From a virus, in the IMG/VR virus record IMGVR_UViG_3300048838_000051, positions 1 to 29,264 of that record: a stretch of DNA of 29,264 nucleotides, one strand, 5' to 3'. A model generated the notes under the pieces. That model was not told where the DNA came from and did not search any database. It saw only the letters and a list, made by a program, of their open reading frames with translations. Both the position numbers and the translations under genes were made by a program. Shown one piece after another: positions 23,261 to 29,264 of this stretch (position 1 is the first letter of the stretch; each line of letters begins with the position of its first letter).

Positions 23261-23473
23261 TCATTTCCTGTATTCTCGCAGAAGAGCTGGTACGGCTTTC
23301 TGGTTCAACGCCAGAGCCCGGTGTTTGAATTCCTCTGTCAGGGCATCATACACTTCCGGGTAGTTGTGTTGAAGATCAGACAAGAAGCATCCTGCACCCT
23401 CCTCTTTAATGTAGTCGCGGACTTCTTGCAAAGTGTATGCGTGCTCAAGTTCCCAGTTGCGGTTGGTGGACAT
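23261..23473 (-). CDS. 70-residue protein encoded between the polymerase halves
   Basis: It starts at ATG 23473, five bases after GGAG, a site lying inside the last codons of the N-terminal polymerase gene, and overlaps that gene by 29 nt; its stop lies one base before the next polymerase ATG. The product is charged and mostly helical (YTLQEVRDYIKEE, then YDALTEEFKHRALALNQ) and ends in basic residues. I see no HNH, GIY-YIG, LAGLIDADG or intein motif, so it is not an obvious homing element. It could be an unrelated inserted gene or a factor that holds the two halves together; neither is shown. Confidence 0.75.
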   Translation of the reverse strand: MSTNRNWELEHAYTLQEVRDYIKEEGAGCFLSDLQHNYPEVYDALTEEFKHRALALNQKAVPALLREYRK

Positions 23474-24605
23474 ACCTACTCCGAAAGATTGACTTGATGG
23501 AGCCTGCGATATTCTGCATGTTCGGCTTTGAGGAGGACAATCGGCCAGTCTTGGTTACGCACTGGTTGAACTGTCCATGAACAATCTCTGGATTAGGGAA
23601 GTGCATCTCTTCGGCAAACTCTAGCATACCTCGGAGATACGTGCCATTCATCTTCTCCAGTTCCTTGATCCTCAGGATACCATTGATAAGCTCCTTGTTT
23701 CCGCCCTTTAATTGCACCAAGAACTCTTCGCTAACCGACCATTGACCCTCCTTTGCAGACTCTGACCCGTTTATAGGCTTATACATCCGTGGTAGGACAT
23801 ACACCCTTTCTTCCTTGGCGAACTTCGGTTCTCCCTTCCTAGCACCGGTCTTGTAGACGACTCCGGAAGGAACCCTGACCTCCTGCGTGATCTCTCCGCC
23901 GTATAGAAGAGCTGAGAGCTGAGCTGGAGATGTCCAGTTGAAGTCTGGCACATTGTGGTACTTGTTGAGGGAGGTCCTGATCTTCTGTATCTCGTCTTCG
24001 GCCTCCTTTGCTTTCTTCTCGATCAGGGGCCTATCGATATACAGTCCGTTGGACTCCATTTCCATAAGACCCTGCATATCCACCATACGAATCTTCAGGA
24101 TCTTGCGAAGATTCTCAGGCATGTTCGCTTGCTGTGCTTCGTAGACCCTTAGAGTCAAAGAGGCATCATGGGCGGCGTAGGCGGAGAGTTCGTCCCAAGG
24201 AATTGCATCTGTGTTGACTCCCCGTTTCCAATACTCGGCGATGGCGTCGTGTTTAGATTCTCTAAGGTACTTATCGGCACAACCATTGAGAGATGGATAT
24301 GGATTTTGTTGTCGATCAAGTAGAAATTCTGCCACTTGACAACAGTAGATGGTAGTGGCAGGAATTTCATAACCAAGTCGCCTAAGCCAGTGCAGGTCGT
24401 ACTTGAGGTTAAAACCGACAATGCACGTTGCTTCTCCAAGTAGTCGTTCAATGTGTGGTCTGGCTTCCTCAGTCTTGAGAGCGCCTGCAACCAAGACTCC
24501 ATCTGGTTGTCGGTAGGCGTAGGAGATACAGACGTTGGCGTTTCTTGTATCAAAAGGACTCCCTTTGTTCCATGTGGTGTTTTCTGTGTCGAGAGCGAGA
24601 ATCAT
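23445..24605 (-). CDS. polA: DNA polymerase family A, N-terminal half (exonuclease and thumb)
   Basis: This 386-residue protein carries the 3'-5' proofreading domain with D6-T-E8, N66-LKY-D70 and Y143-AAH-D147, followed by the thumb region and the conserved TKTGRLSSSKPNMQNI segment at 351-366. It continues to FRSRY (374-378), where intact enzymes run on into motif A, then ends after eight unrelated residues (VHQPQLGT). The exonuclease site looks complete. Start ATG 24605 overlaps the stop of a 50-residue gene (ATGA) and has no strong ribosome site, so coupled translation is likely. Confidence 0.9.
   Translation of the reverse strand: MILALDTENTTWNKGSPFDTRNANVCISYAYRQPDGVLVAGALKTEEARPHIERLLGEATCIVGFNLKYDLHWLRRLGYEIPATTIYCCQVAEFLLDRQQNPYPSLNGCADKYLRESKHDAIAEYWKRGVNTDAIPWDELSAYAAHDASLTLRVYEAQQANMPENLRKILKIRMVDMQGLMEMESNGLYIDRPLIEKKAKEAEDEIQKIRTSLNKYHNVPDFNWTSPAQLSALLYGGEITQEVRVPSGVVYKTGARKGEPKFAKEERVYVLPRMYKPINGSESAKEGQWSVSEEFLVQLKGGNKELINGILRIKELEKMNGTYLRGMLEFAEEMHFPNPEIVHGQFNQCVTKTGRLSSSKPNMQNIAGSIKSIFRSRYVHQPQLGT
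23479..23482 (-). promoter_or_regulatory. Ribosome-binding site embedded in polymerase codons
   Basis: GGAG lies in the codons for the Phe-Arg-Ser-Arg-Tyr segment of the N-terminal polymerase half, five bases before ATG 23473, and supports separate translation of the 70-residue gene. Confidence 0.6.
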
Positions 24606-24754
24606 TGCAGTGTCTGGTTCAGGACTTTTTTCTCCATGATTGCAACAGCGGTGTTGATTTGTTGTTTGAGGGTAGGAGAAAAAGCATCGTCTGCGATGCC
24701 TACCGCAAATTCAACTGTGTCTTTGATTAGCTCGACTGCTTCTGCGTCAGTCAT
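24602..24754 (-). CDS. 50-residue helical protein between helicase and polymerase genes
   Basis: A short frame from ATG 24754, whose ATGA overlaps the helicase stop, to a TGA whose ATGA overlaps the polymerase start. The product starts MTDAEAVELIKDTVEF and is acidic, helical and without Cys. Perfect 4-nt couplings at both ends, in a block where this is the rule, are the main evidence. It fills the gap of about 145 nt between the two large genes. Function unknown; it may serve chiefly to couple translation or may bind the replication proteins. Confidence 0.65.
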   Translation of the reverse strand: MTDAEAVELIKDTVEFAVGIADDAFSPTLKQQINTAVAIMEKKVLNQTLQ

Positions 24755-25971
24755 AGGTCTTCGTATCTTCCTATTTCGGGTTTGATGAGAACTTCGAACC
24801 TGCCGTGTCGTGAGTTTGGATCAGTATCCATATCCCCGGTAAGTTTGTTCTTCAGGATATGAAGAAACCGGACAAACTCGAACCCTTGGGCGTGGTCTTT
24901 GCCGATACCGATGATGAAGTCAGCTTCCGCCTGTTTGGCGGTCTTGGCATCAGCTACGTGGTTCATCTGCAACCAACGTACCCCCTCTCCAGAGCCATCT
25001 GCTTGGCAGATTCCGATGACAGGGCAGTAGGTCTTTGCAAGCTCCCTACCCCACTGATAGATGGCACCAAGTTCTAGGTCTTTACGATCAGCTGTAAAGC
25101 CCTTCACCTTGTCGATCTGGTCAATCACGATCAACGAAGGTTGTTCCTTCTTGCACAGGGATTCTACTAGGCCCTTTGTGATGAAAGCGTTGTCGTATAG
25201 CAGCAGCTTCCCGTGTGTCAGGTCAATGTACTGCTCTTGTGCGGCTTCTGGATTAGATAGAACCTGCTCCTTTGTCCACCCAAGAGCTGACAGGAAGTTC
25301 CGGAACTTTACATCTTCACCAGACTCCTCGTTGTTGAACCAGATGATAGGACCATCATACTCCCCTAACTGGGAAGTCATGTTGGTTATCTCGGATGACA
25401 GGAAAGTGGTCTTTCCGGTTTCCGGTCTTGCAAAGACAAAACCAAAGTCCCCCTTGCGGAGACTTCCCAACGATTGATTCAGGACTTTCAGACGCCACCG
25501 AAGGCCGGGGGTCTTGATGTGCTGATTGATGATCTCCTGTAGGTTATCAGAAACGTAGAGCAGCTCATTAGGCTGCTCTTCCTCTTTCAGCTTACTGGCA
25601 AGAGACGCGACTTCATCGATGGACTTGCGACCGATGGAAGCCTCATACGCAACTAAGGCAAGGTCTTTGCAGACTTGCTGTTGCTTGAAGAACCGGAGAA
25701 GTTCTTTCGCCGTGTTGTTTATCGGCGTCTGTTCCAGTTGATGGAACAGCTCTTTGATATATCCCCGCTCCTTCTCGGGGATTGGCTGCGCGAACGTGAG
25801 GTTCGCTATATCAACGAGGGTTGGTTCCCCTTCTTCTGTTTGCCACCATTTGTCCAGAGACTTGACAATGAGCCGGCACTCTGGAGAGAACTCCTTGAGT
25901 TCGACTACATGGCGGTAGTTGTTGTATGTGTCTTTGTCGAGTAAGCTCCTTATCAGGCTTAGCTCGTACAT
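24751..25971 (-). CDS. DnaB-like replicative helicase
   Basis: This 406-residue ATPase has an all-helical N-terminal domain (about 1-130), then a RecA-fold core with Walker A ARPETGKT (181-188), catalytic Glu in NNEES (213-217), Walker B LIVIDQID (280-287) and a sensor-like ICQADGSG (321-328). The size and order fit a phage DnaB/gp4-type helicase that unwinds DNA ahead of the polymerase. No zinc-binding primase domain is present and no primase gene was recognised in the window, so priming may rely on a host or out-of-window enzyme. It starts at TAATG with the lipoprotein gene and has GGAG very close to the ATG. Confidence 0.88.
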   Translation of the reverse strand: MYELSLIRSLLDKDTYNNYRHVVELKEFSPECRLIVKSLDKWWQTEEGEPTLVDIANLTFAQPIPEKERGYIKELFHQLEQTPINNTAKELLRFFKQQQVCKDLALVAYEASIGRKSIDEVASLASKLKEEEQPNELLYVSDNLQEIINQHIKTPGLRWRLKVLNQSLGSLRKGDFGFVFARPETGKTTFLSSEITNMTSQLGEYDGPIIWFNNEESGEDVKFRNFLSALGWTKEQVLSNPEAAQEQYIDLTHGKLLLYDNAFITKGLVESLCKKEQPSLIVIDQIDKVKGFTADRKDLELGAIYQWGRELAKTYCPVIGICQADGSGEGVRWLQMNHVADAKTAKQAEADFIIGIGKDHAQGFEFVRFLHILKNKLTGDMDTDPNSRHGRFEVLIKPEIGRYEDL

Positions 25972-26618
25972 TACTCCTCTAGTCTAAGATACAGCACCTT
26001 GTTTCCAACAAGCACAGGGATTCGCCCGTTTTGTACAGACTCGGGCTTGATTCGCAGAATGAACTCAGGAACAGTGTCTACATTGATAGCTACTCTCCAT
26101 TTGGCGTAATCTTGGTTTGAGCTGATTCGGATGGCGTCAGTTCCCAAAACACTCTGAGAGCTTCCAGTCCCGCGATAAACACGGCTGTCGCCGAGTACAA
26201 CGTGGACGCCAACACGACCTTCGTAATCAGGCCCGGCAGCCCAGACATCGAACTCATGAGAGACGAGGGGTTGTGGAATGCTTCCATAGGTTTCATCACA
26301 GACTTCAGAAACTCCGGCCCAAGTGGCTCCTTTGCCACGAGCGTTAGCTTGCGAATAGCGGGCACAGTTCTCTCCTTGGTTGGCATGGTTGGCCAGAATA
26401 GCCACATCGTTCCATTCAAAGTACTTGTCGTTGATACCGACCGCAGTTGAGGTCCAAACAGCGGCTTTAACGAAGCCGGGAGTGCCGTCTGTCACCCCCA
26501 TAGCATCCCGGTGGAATTTGACTTCCAGCGGAGCTTCTGGGGGGCTGGTAACGCTTCCACCGCAGGCTGCGACTACTGGAGTCACTGCCCCTGTCATCAA
26601 AAAGGTTCGACGATCCAT
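25971..26618 (-). CDS. Tat-type lipoprotein with tail-fibre-like body
   Basis: The start is set at ATG 26618, six bases after GGAG. The 215-residue product begins MDRRTFLMTGAVTPVVAAC: a twin-arginine motif (RRTFL), hydrophobic core and lipobox VAAC (Cys19), followed by Gly-Gly-Ser, which in Gram-negative hosts suggests the outer membrane. The body is beta-rich (WNDVAILANHANQGEN, GATWAGVSEVCDE, FDVWAAGPDYEGRVGVHVV), a pattern I know from C-terminal regions of phage tail-fibre proteins. A surface lipoprotein made early could mask a receptor (compare T5 Llp) or otherwise alter the host surface; that is inference. It shares bases with both neighbouring genes. Confidence 0.75.
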   Translation of the reverse strand: MDRRTFLMTGAVTPVVAACGGSVTSPPEAPLEVKFHRDAMGVTDGTPGFVKAAVWTSTAVGINDKYFEWNDVAILANHANQGENCARYSQANARGKGATWAGVSEVCDETYGSIPQPLVSHEFDVWAAGPDYEGRVGVHVVLGDSRVYRGTGSSQSVLGTDAIRISSNQDYAKWRVAINVDTVPEFILRIKPESVQNGRIPVLVGNKVLYLRLEE

Positions 26619-26809
26619 CACCAACTCCACCACTCCATGTACATCAGCTCCGTGCCACAGTTTTCACAAATAGTTTTCTCATCTGGTAAACCGCTGATTG
26701 CATCTTGTGTGTGTTGACAGCGCTCGCACTCTATTTGACAGCCTCCGGGAATATCTCCAGCAAACCAACCATAAGTTTGGTTTTCAGACAGAAATTTAGC
26801 TGTTCTCAT
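26618..26809 (-). CDS. Small zinc-ribbon protein
   Basis: The start is set at ATG 26809, six bases after GGAG; an upstream ATG at 26896 lies deep in the previous gene. The 63-residue product has a C-x3-C-x2-C cluster (GCQIECERC) and CENCG near its end, so one structural zinc is likely. The last residues are aromatic and acidic (MEWWSW). Its stop overlaps the lipoprotein start (TGATG). Function unknown; small zinc ribbons often bind nucleic acids or host proteins early in infection. Confidence 0.65.
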   Translation of the reverse strand: MRTAKFLSENQTYGWFAGDIPGGCQIECERCQHTQDAISGLPDEKTICENCGTELMYMEWWSW

Positions 26810-27023
26810 CACAAGCTCCGGTGTGAAATCCAACACAGTTACAATTTTCGTCTTGTGGGATATCTTGATCCCATATTCTGCTGTACCTAAGTGCAATGTC
26901 GAGCAGCTGCTCAGGATACCCTTGCTCCAAAAGCCAAGCAGCTATTTCAGACTCCGTTATGGTGTCTGGCAAAGCTTTCGGAAAGCCGTACTTCCAGCCG
27001 CTAGGTGGATCGATGATCCTCAT
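26796..27023 (-). CDS. Small phage protein, unknown function
   Basis: This 75-residue protein starts at ATG 27023 behind GGAGGGG and overlaps the stop of the upstream gene by 4 nt (ATGA). It begins with a Pro/Trp segment (DPPSGWKYGFPKALP), continues with a helix (ESEIAAWLLEQGYPEQLLDIALRY split by one Pro), and ends with a Cys-containing tail (NCNCVGFHTGAC). The tail resembles a metal-binding hook but lacks a standard spacing. Confidence 0.7.
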   Translation of the reverse strand: MRIIDPPSGWKYGFPKALPDTITESEIAAWLLEQGYPEQLLDIALRYSRIWDQDIPQDENCNCVGFHTGACDENS

Positions 27024-27220
27024 TTCCCCTCCAGCAGTTCATCTGCGCGGCGCATGATTTCTGGCTTGCTGTCGAAATACACGGATGCGTCCAACTCCTC
27101 CACCGCCTGCGCGATGGCGATGGCGCGGCGGATTTGCGGGTACTCTATAAGCATTCGTCCCATCAGCTTGTCGTAATCGCAGTCGGCCGCGAGTTTTCTC
27201 AGGTCAGTTAGCAGCGTCAT
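27020..27220 (-). CDS. Small helical protein, unknown function
   Basis: I start this gene at ATG 27220, which overlaps the stop of a small membrane protein by 4 nt (ATGA). The 66-residue product (opening MTLLTDLRKLAADCDYD) is helical throughout with a long amphipathic segment (IRRAIAIAQAVEELDASVYF). The frame stays open upstream to ATG 27436 and even 27505, but that extension overlies the membrane-protein frame and looks like shadow sequence, apart from its own ATGA overlap at 27433-27436. The longer 138-residue version therefore cannot be excluded. Confidence 0.6.
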   Translation of the reverse strand: MTLLTDLRKLAADCDYDKLMGRMLIEYPQIRRAIAIAQAVEELDASVYFDSKPEIMRRADELLEGK

Positions 27221-27351
27221 TCCCATGTCGTCAGCCTTCCTGTTGCCCACATCCACAGAAACCACAGCCCTATCGCAAGCGCCACACCGCCCACAACGAT
27301 CAGCGGTAACGCCAGCAAGTACAGAATCCACAACGGTATGCTCAAGTCCAT
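27217..27351 (-). CDS. Small membrane protein (44 residues)
   Basis: This frame, opening MDLSIPLWILYLLALPLIVV, encodes 44 residues, almost all in one long or two short hydrophobic helices (LWILYLLALPLIVVGGVALA, then IGLWFLWMW), with a short polar end (ATGRLTTWE). AAGGA lies about five bases before ATG 27351, and its stop overlaps the next start (ATGA). It lies inside a longer frame in another phase, so an automatic caller would drop it. A membrane role is clear; the partner is unknown. About 80 nt upstream of it hold no convincing separate gene. Confidence 0.6.
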   Translation of the reverse strand: MDLSIPLWILYLLALPLIVVGGVALAIGLWFLWMWATGRLTTWE

Positions 27352-27432
27352 AAGTTTCCTTGTCTGTCTGAGTGCGTGACACGTTGGCGTAGGTTTCCAG
27401 TCGGCTTCGTGCTGTGTGCTTGATCGGTAAAG

Positions 27433-27999
27433 TCATCTCATTGCAACCTTTCTGGCCGCATCTGAAATGCTCGCCAGATAGTCGTCTTGTTCCGAAGGGC
27501 TGCAACCGATTGCCCGATCAGCCATCGTCACGATCTGACCTAGGGCGTTGAGCGCCTCCATCAGATCGTTCTCTAGCTTCTTAACCCGCCGAATCAGCGC
27601 GGTTCTGCCGTAACCAACTCTGGCGGCCTCGGCGACGCAATCCTCGTCGGTCACGTTGTTCTGATTGCCAAACAAGGCAACCGCAATCCTGCCCATGATG
27701 TTGCCGTGGACGAGTTCATCCTGCTTACGGATTGTGGTCAGGTCGCCAAGCTGCTTGCAGCATCGGTCAACCTCGGCCCATGCACGGTCAAGTTCCAGTC
27801 GCAGGCTCTCGGCCTTCTGCTGGTACTCGGCAATAGTCTGCAAGTCGTACATCGGCACGAAGTCGTCGTCGTGCTGATGCTCGCAGGCGCGGACCATGTG
27901 AACCTCGCCGAGCCTATGCACGATGTCGCGGTAGTCGTTGCGCAGCCATACGTCAGCCTTCGGCACTTCGACGGTGATTGGGATGTTGTTGTCGTTCAT
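27433..27999 (-). CDS. Hypothetical helical/coiled-coil protein
   Basis: This 188-residue protein starts at ATG 27999, overlapping the upstream stop by 4 nt. Residues about 55-90 form a charged helix (EYQQKAESLRLELDRAWAEV) and about 130-160 another (LIRRVKKLENDLMEALN), suggesting a coiled-coil oligomer. The N-terminus has a His/Asp-rich cluster (CEHQHDDD). No enzymatic motif. Proteins of this kind are common in early phage regions and may bind host factors; nothing more specific can be said. Confidence 0.65.
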   Translation of the reverse strand: MNDNNIPITVEVPKADVWLRNDYRDIVHRLGEVHMVRACEHQHDDDFVPMYDLQTIAEYQQKAESLRLELDRAWAEVDRCCKQLGDLTTIRKQDELVHGNIMGRIAVALFGNQNNVTDEDCVAEAARVGYGRTALIRRVKKLENDLMEALNALGQIVTMADRAIGCSPSEQDDYLASISDAARKVAMR

Positions 28000-28373
28000 G
28001 CCTTCACCAAGGCATCAATGCCACGCAGTTCGTCGCCAATGTCACGAGTCAACTCTTCGGCAATACGCTCTTGCCTGCTCGGCGTAAATCCGACTCCATG
28101 CGGTTCTTCGCACAAGCCGCATAGCAGGACTCTCTCAAGAAGCAGACGCCGTTTTTCTACGATGTCCACAAGGCGTCTAACAGTGCTTTCCAATTCACCG
28201 CGCTCCAACCTGAGGTTGTCGCAGCCAGGACATCTCGTCGCATCTGACTCCAACTCATCAATGAGCCCTGCGATTACGGCTAGGTATCCATCACGGTCAG
28301 CGTAGATGTCAATTCCACGAGCCTTGGCCGCTGCAATCCACGCATGACCGCATTTTCTGGAGTGACTAATCAT
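27996..28373 (-). CDS. Hypothetical protein with two Cys-x2-Cys pairs
   Basis: The start is ATG 28373, seven bases after AAAGGAGG and sharing one base with the upstream stop; GTG 28376 would add a single residue. The 125-residue product has CPGC near residue 48 and CGLC near residue 86 separated by a charged helix (RLERGELESTVRRLVDIVEK), so a zinc hook-like or dimeric zinc-binding fold is possible. It is followed by the next gene through an ATGA overlap. Family not recognised. Confidence 0.65.
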   Translation of the reverse strand: MISHSRKCGHAWIAAAKARGIDIYADRDGYLAVIAGLIDELESDATRCPGCDNLRLERGELESTVRRLVDIVEKRRLLLERVLLCGLCEEPHGVGFTPSRQERIAEELTRDIGDELRGIDALVKA

Positions 28374-28555
28374 CACTCAACCTCCTTTTGCTCTTTGTGC
28401 CACTCGTAGTGTTTTCGTAGGTAGTTGATGGTGTCACGCGGGTCAATGACAACTGCGGCACCGCACGTCTTGCATGTAGCAACGCCGATCCGCGCTCCTT
28501 CTGCATCAAATGCAGTGGCTGGCTCAAAAGCCTTGTCGAACATTTCATGCTTCAT
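28373..28555 (-). CDS. Small zinc-finger-like protein
   Basis: This 60-residue protein has C28-x2-C31 (CKTCG) and H49-x3-H53 (RKHYEWHKE), a C2H2-like set for one zinc ion. It starts at ATG 28555 inside the last codons of the upstream gene (11-nt overlap). The Lys/Glu-rich C-terminus resembles those of small DNA-binding proteins. Likely function: nucleic-acid or protein binding; unknown in detail. Confidence 0.65.
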   Translation of the reverse strand: MKHEMFDKAFEPATAFDAEGARIGVATCKTCGAAVVIDPRDTINYLRKHYEWHKEQKEVE

Positions 28556-28940
28556 CTTTCAGCGCCTCGGTTGCTCGTTCCAGTGTTTGATCGAACTCGT
28601 GCCAGTAATCCAACGCTGCGCCACGCCCCATGCCGTCATCGAACTGGTACTCCTCGGCTTCGGCTTGCAGGCGGTTGCACGCGGCAACGAGCAGGCGAAA
28701 CGGGCCTTCGATTCCTGACGGAGTTCTGTTGATGTGATACACGGCAGGAATTGCCATGCCGATCCCGTTAATCTCGATCTCCCGGCAAACGTCAGACACG
28801 CGCTTGTAGGCGTCGTAGACGTGCCGAGTGATTATCGTGTCGTCGCCGGGAGCGGCCTGAGCCTGCGCCGCATAAAGGTGAGCCCGCACGAACCGCAGAC
28901 AGTCCAGAACCTCGGTAGGTGTTACGTGCTTATCACTCAT
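28545..28940 (-). CDS. Hypothetical helical protein
   Basis: The start is set at ATG 28940, five bases after GGAGG; the frame is open further upstream to 29018, but that part overlies the preceding gene. The 131-residue product is helical with Ala- and Leu-rich stretches (LRFVRAHLYAAQAQAA, RLLVAACNRLQAEAEEY) and ends ATEALKDEA. No catalytic motif. It overlaps both neighbours by 8-11 nt. Confidence 0.65.
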   Translation of the reverse strand: MSDKHVTPTEVLDCLRFVRAHLYAAQAQAAPGDDTIITRHVYDAYKRVSDVCREIEINGIGMAIPAVYHINRTPSGIEGPFRLLVAACNRLQAEAEEYQFDDGMGRGAALDYWHEFDQTLERATEALKDEA

Positions 28941-29181
28941 CGTCGCCTCCGTCGAGCCGGTAGAGTTCGATAATCTGCTTTCCCTTGAATCCGCATTGGC
29001 GGTGACGCTCGTCGTCATACTTGGCTTTGTCTATGCTTGAGAAAACACATTTGTCGTGCATCCACGCCACCGGCTTCAGGCTCGCCTTGTAAGCCTCCAC
29101 TGCGGCAATCACTGCGTCCCTGTCCCATAGCTTCACGCCGTCAATCGTCCAGCTAGGCGGCGGCATCCACTCAGGCTTCAT
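28933..29181 (-). CDS. Small hypothetical phage protein
   Basis: This 82-residue protein starts at ATG 29181, overlapping the upstream partial gene by 11 nt. It has a Pro/Trp start (MPPPSWTIDGVKLWDR), a helix (AVIAAVEAYKASL), then VAWMHDKCVFSSIDKAKYDD and an IIELYRL end. The 'PVAW...ELYRL' layout is frequent in small early phage proteins with no known function. Confidence 0.7.
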   Translation of the reverse strand: MKPEWMPPPSWTIDGVKLWDRDAVIAAVEAYKASLKPVAWMHDKCVFSSIDKAKYDDERHRQCGFKGKQIIELYRLDGGDDE

Positions 29182-29264
29182 CTTTCTTCTCCCCGCCGAG
29201 CGCGGCTATAACATCTAGCCATGTTGACTTGTCGATTTGGATGACGAAGTAGCGCAGTGCTTCG
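29171..29264 (-). CDS. 3' end of an unknown phage gene (partial)
   Basis: A frame open at the right edge of the window runs to a TGA at 29173-29171; the last 30 residues include ALRYFVIQIDKSTWLDVIAAL and end in a charged tail (GGEKKDEA). GGGGAG-type purine-rich sequence before its end also serves the next gene, which starts 11 nt inside it. The true start lies beyond 29264, so length and function cannot be judged. Confidence 0.5.
   Translation of the reverse strand, partial: EALRYFVIQIDKSTWLDVIAALGGEKKDEA

Noticed and set aside
23261-23478. Group I intron or intein interrupting the polymerase
   Set aside because: The segment is about 215 nt, almost wholly coding for a plausible protein with its own ribosome site and stop. 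There is no room for an intron core, no endonuclease motif, and no intein block with terminal Cys/Ser and His-Asn.
27221-27505. N-terminal extension of the 66-residue helical gene up to ATG 27436 or 27505
   Set aside because: Most of it overlies a better hydrophobic frame or the preceding gene. The Cys cluster in it (CGRCGAC) arises opposite that hydrophobic frame. ATG 27436 does show an ATGA overlap, so rejection is not absolute.

Overview
The window is a densely packed piece of a tailed-phage genome with no cellular housekeeping genes. The tail-machine genes resemble the gp4/gp10 class of P22, which points to a short-tailed (podovirus-like) virion. Class II ribonucleotide reductase, Rz/Rz1 spanins and an M15 endolysin point to a Gram-negative host, probably a proteobacterium; the host cannot be named from the sequence. 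Portal, terminase and major capsid genes are not in the window.

Layout: there are two convergent blocks that meet at a strong bidirectional terminator (about 16125-16158). No gap between genes reaches 300 bases and I see no tRNA, IS element, CRISPR array or attachment site.

Plus strand, 1-16111 (late, virion and lysis): the end of an unknown structural gene; a fibre-like protein built of about 16 copies of a 14-residue heptad-type repeat; a small membrane/coiled-coil protein; a glycine-rich adhesin-like protein; a small zinc-knuckle protein; a tail-fibre-like protein; a P22 gp4-like adaptor; a P22 gp10-like tail hub; a run of candidate ejected internal proteins ending in an 1820-residue giant with an HExxH zinc-protease motif; then an M15 endolysin, a second small HExxH protein and a holin candidate.

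Minus strand, 29264 down to 16168 (early and replication): a cluster of small proteins of unknown function, several with zinc ribbons; a Tat-type lipoprotein with a tail-fibre-like body; a DnaB-like helicase; a family A DNA polymerase split into two genes by an intervening 70-residue gene; SSB; flap exonuclease; a PD-(D/E)XK nuclease; two DEDD-type 3'-5' exonucleases; a DUF5664/MazZ-type dATP/dGTP pyrophosphohydrolase; Rz/Rz1 spanins; a DUF2493 (SLOG) protein; adenosylcobalamin-dependent ribonucleotide reductase; and a 43-residue membrane protein.

The replication block forms a coherent set: helicase, polymerase, SSB and flap exonuclease copy DNA, nucleases process or degrade it, and the reductase and pyrophosphohydrolase shape the dNTP pool. 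Most neighbours overlap by 1-14 nt (TAATG, ATGA), so translation is probably coupled along the block and the main promoters likely lie outside the window. The points most worth a second look are the split polymerase with a gene inserted just before motif A, the Tat lipoprotein carrying a tail-fibre-like domain, the lysis genes divided between opposing blocks, and several small overlapping genes that automatic callers would miss or start wrongly.
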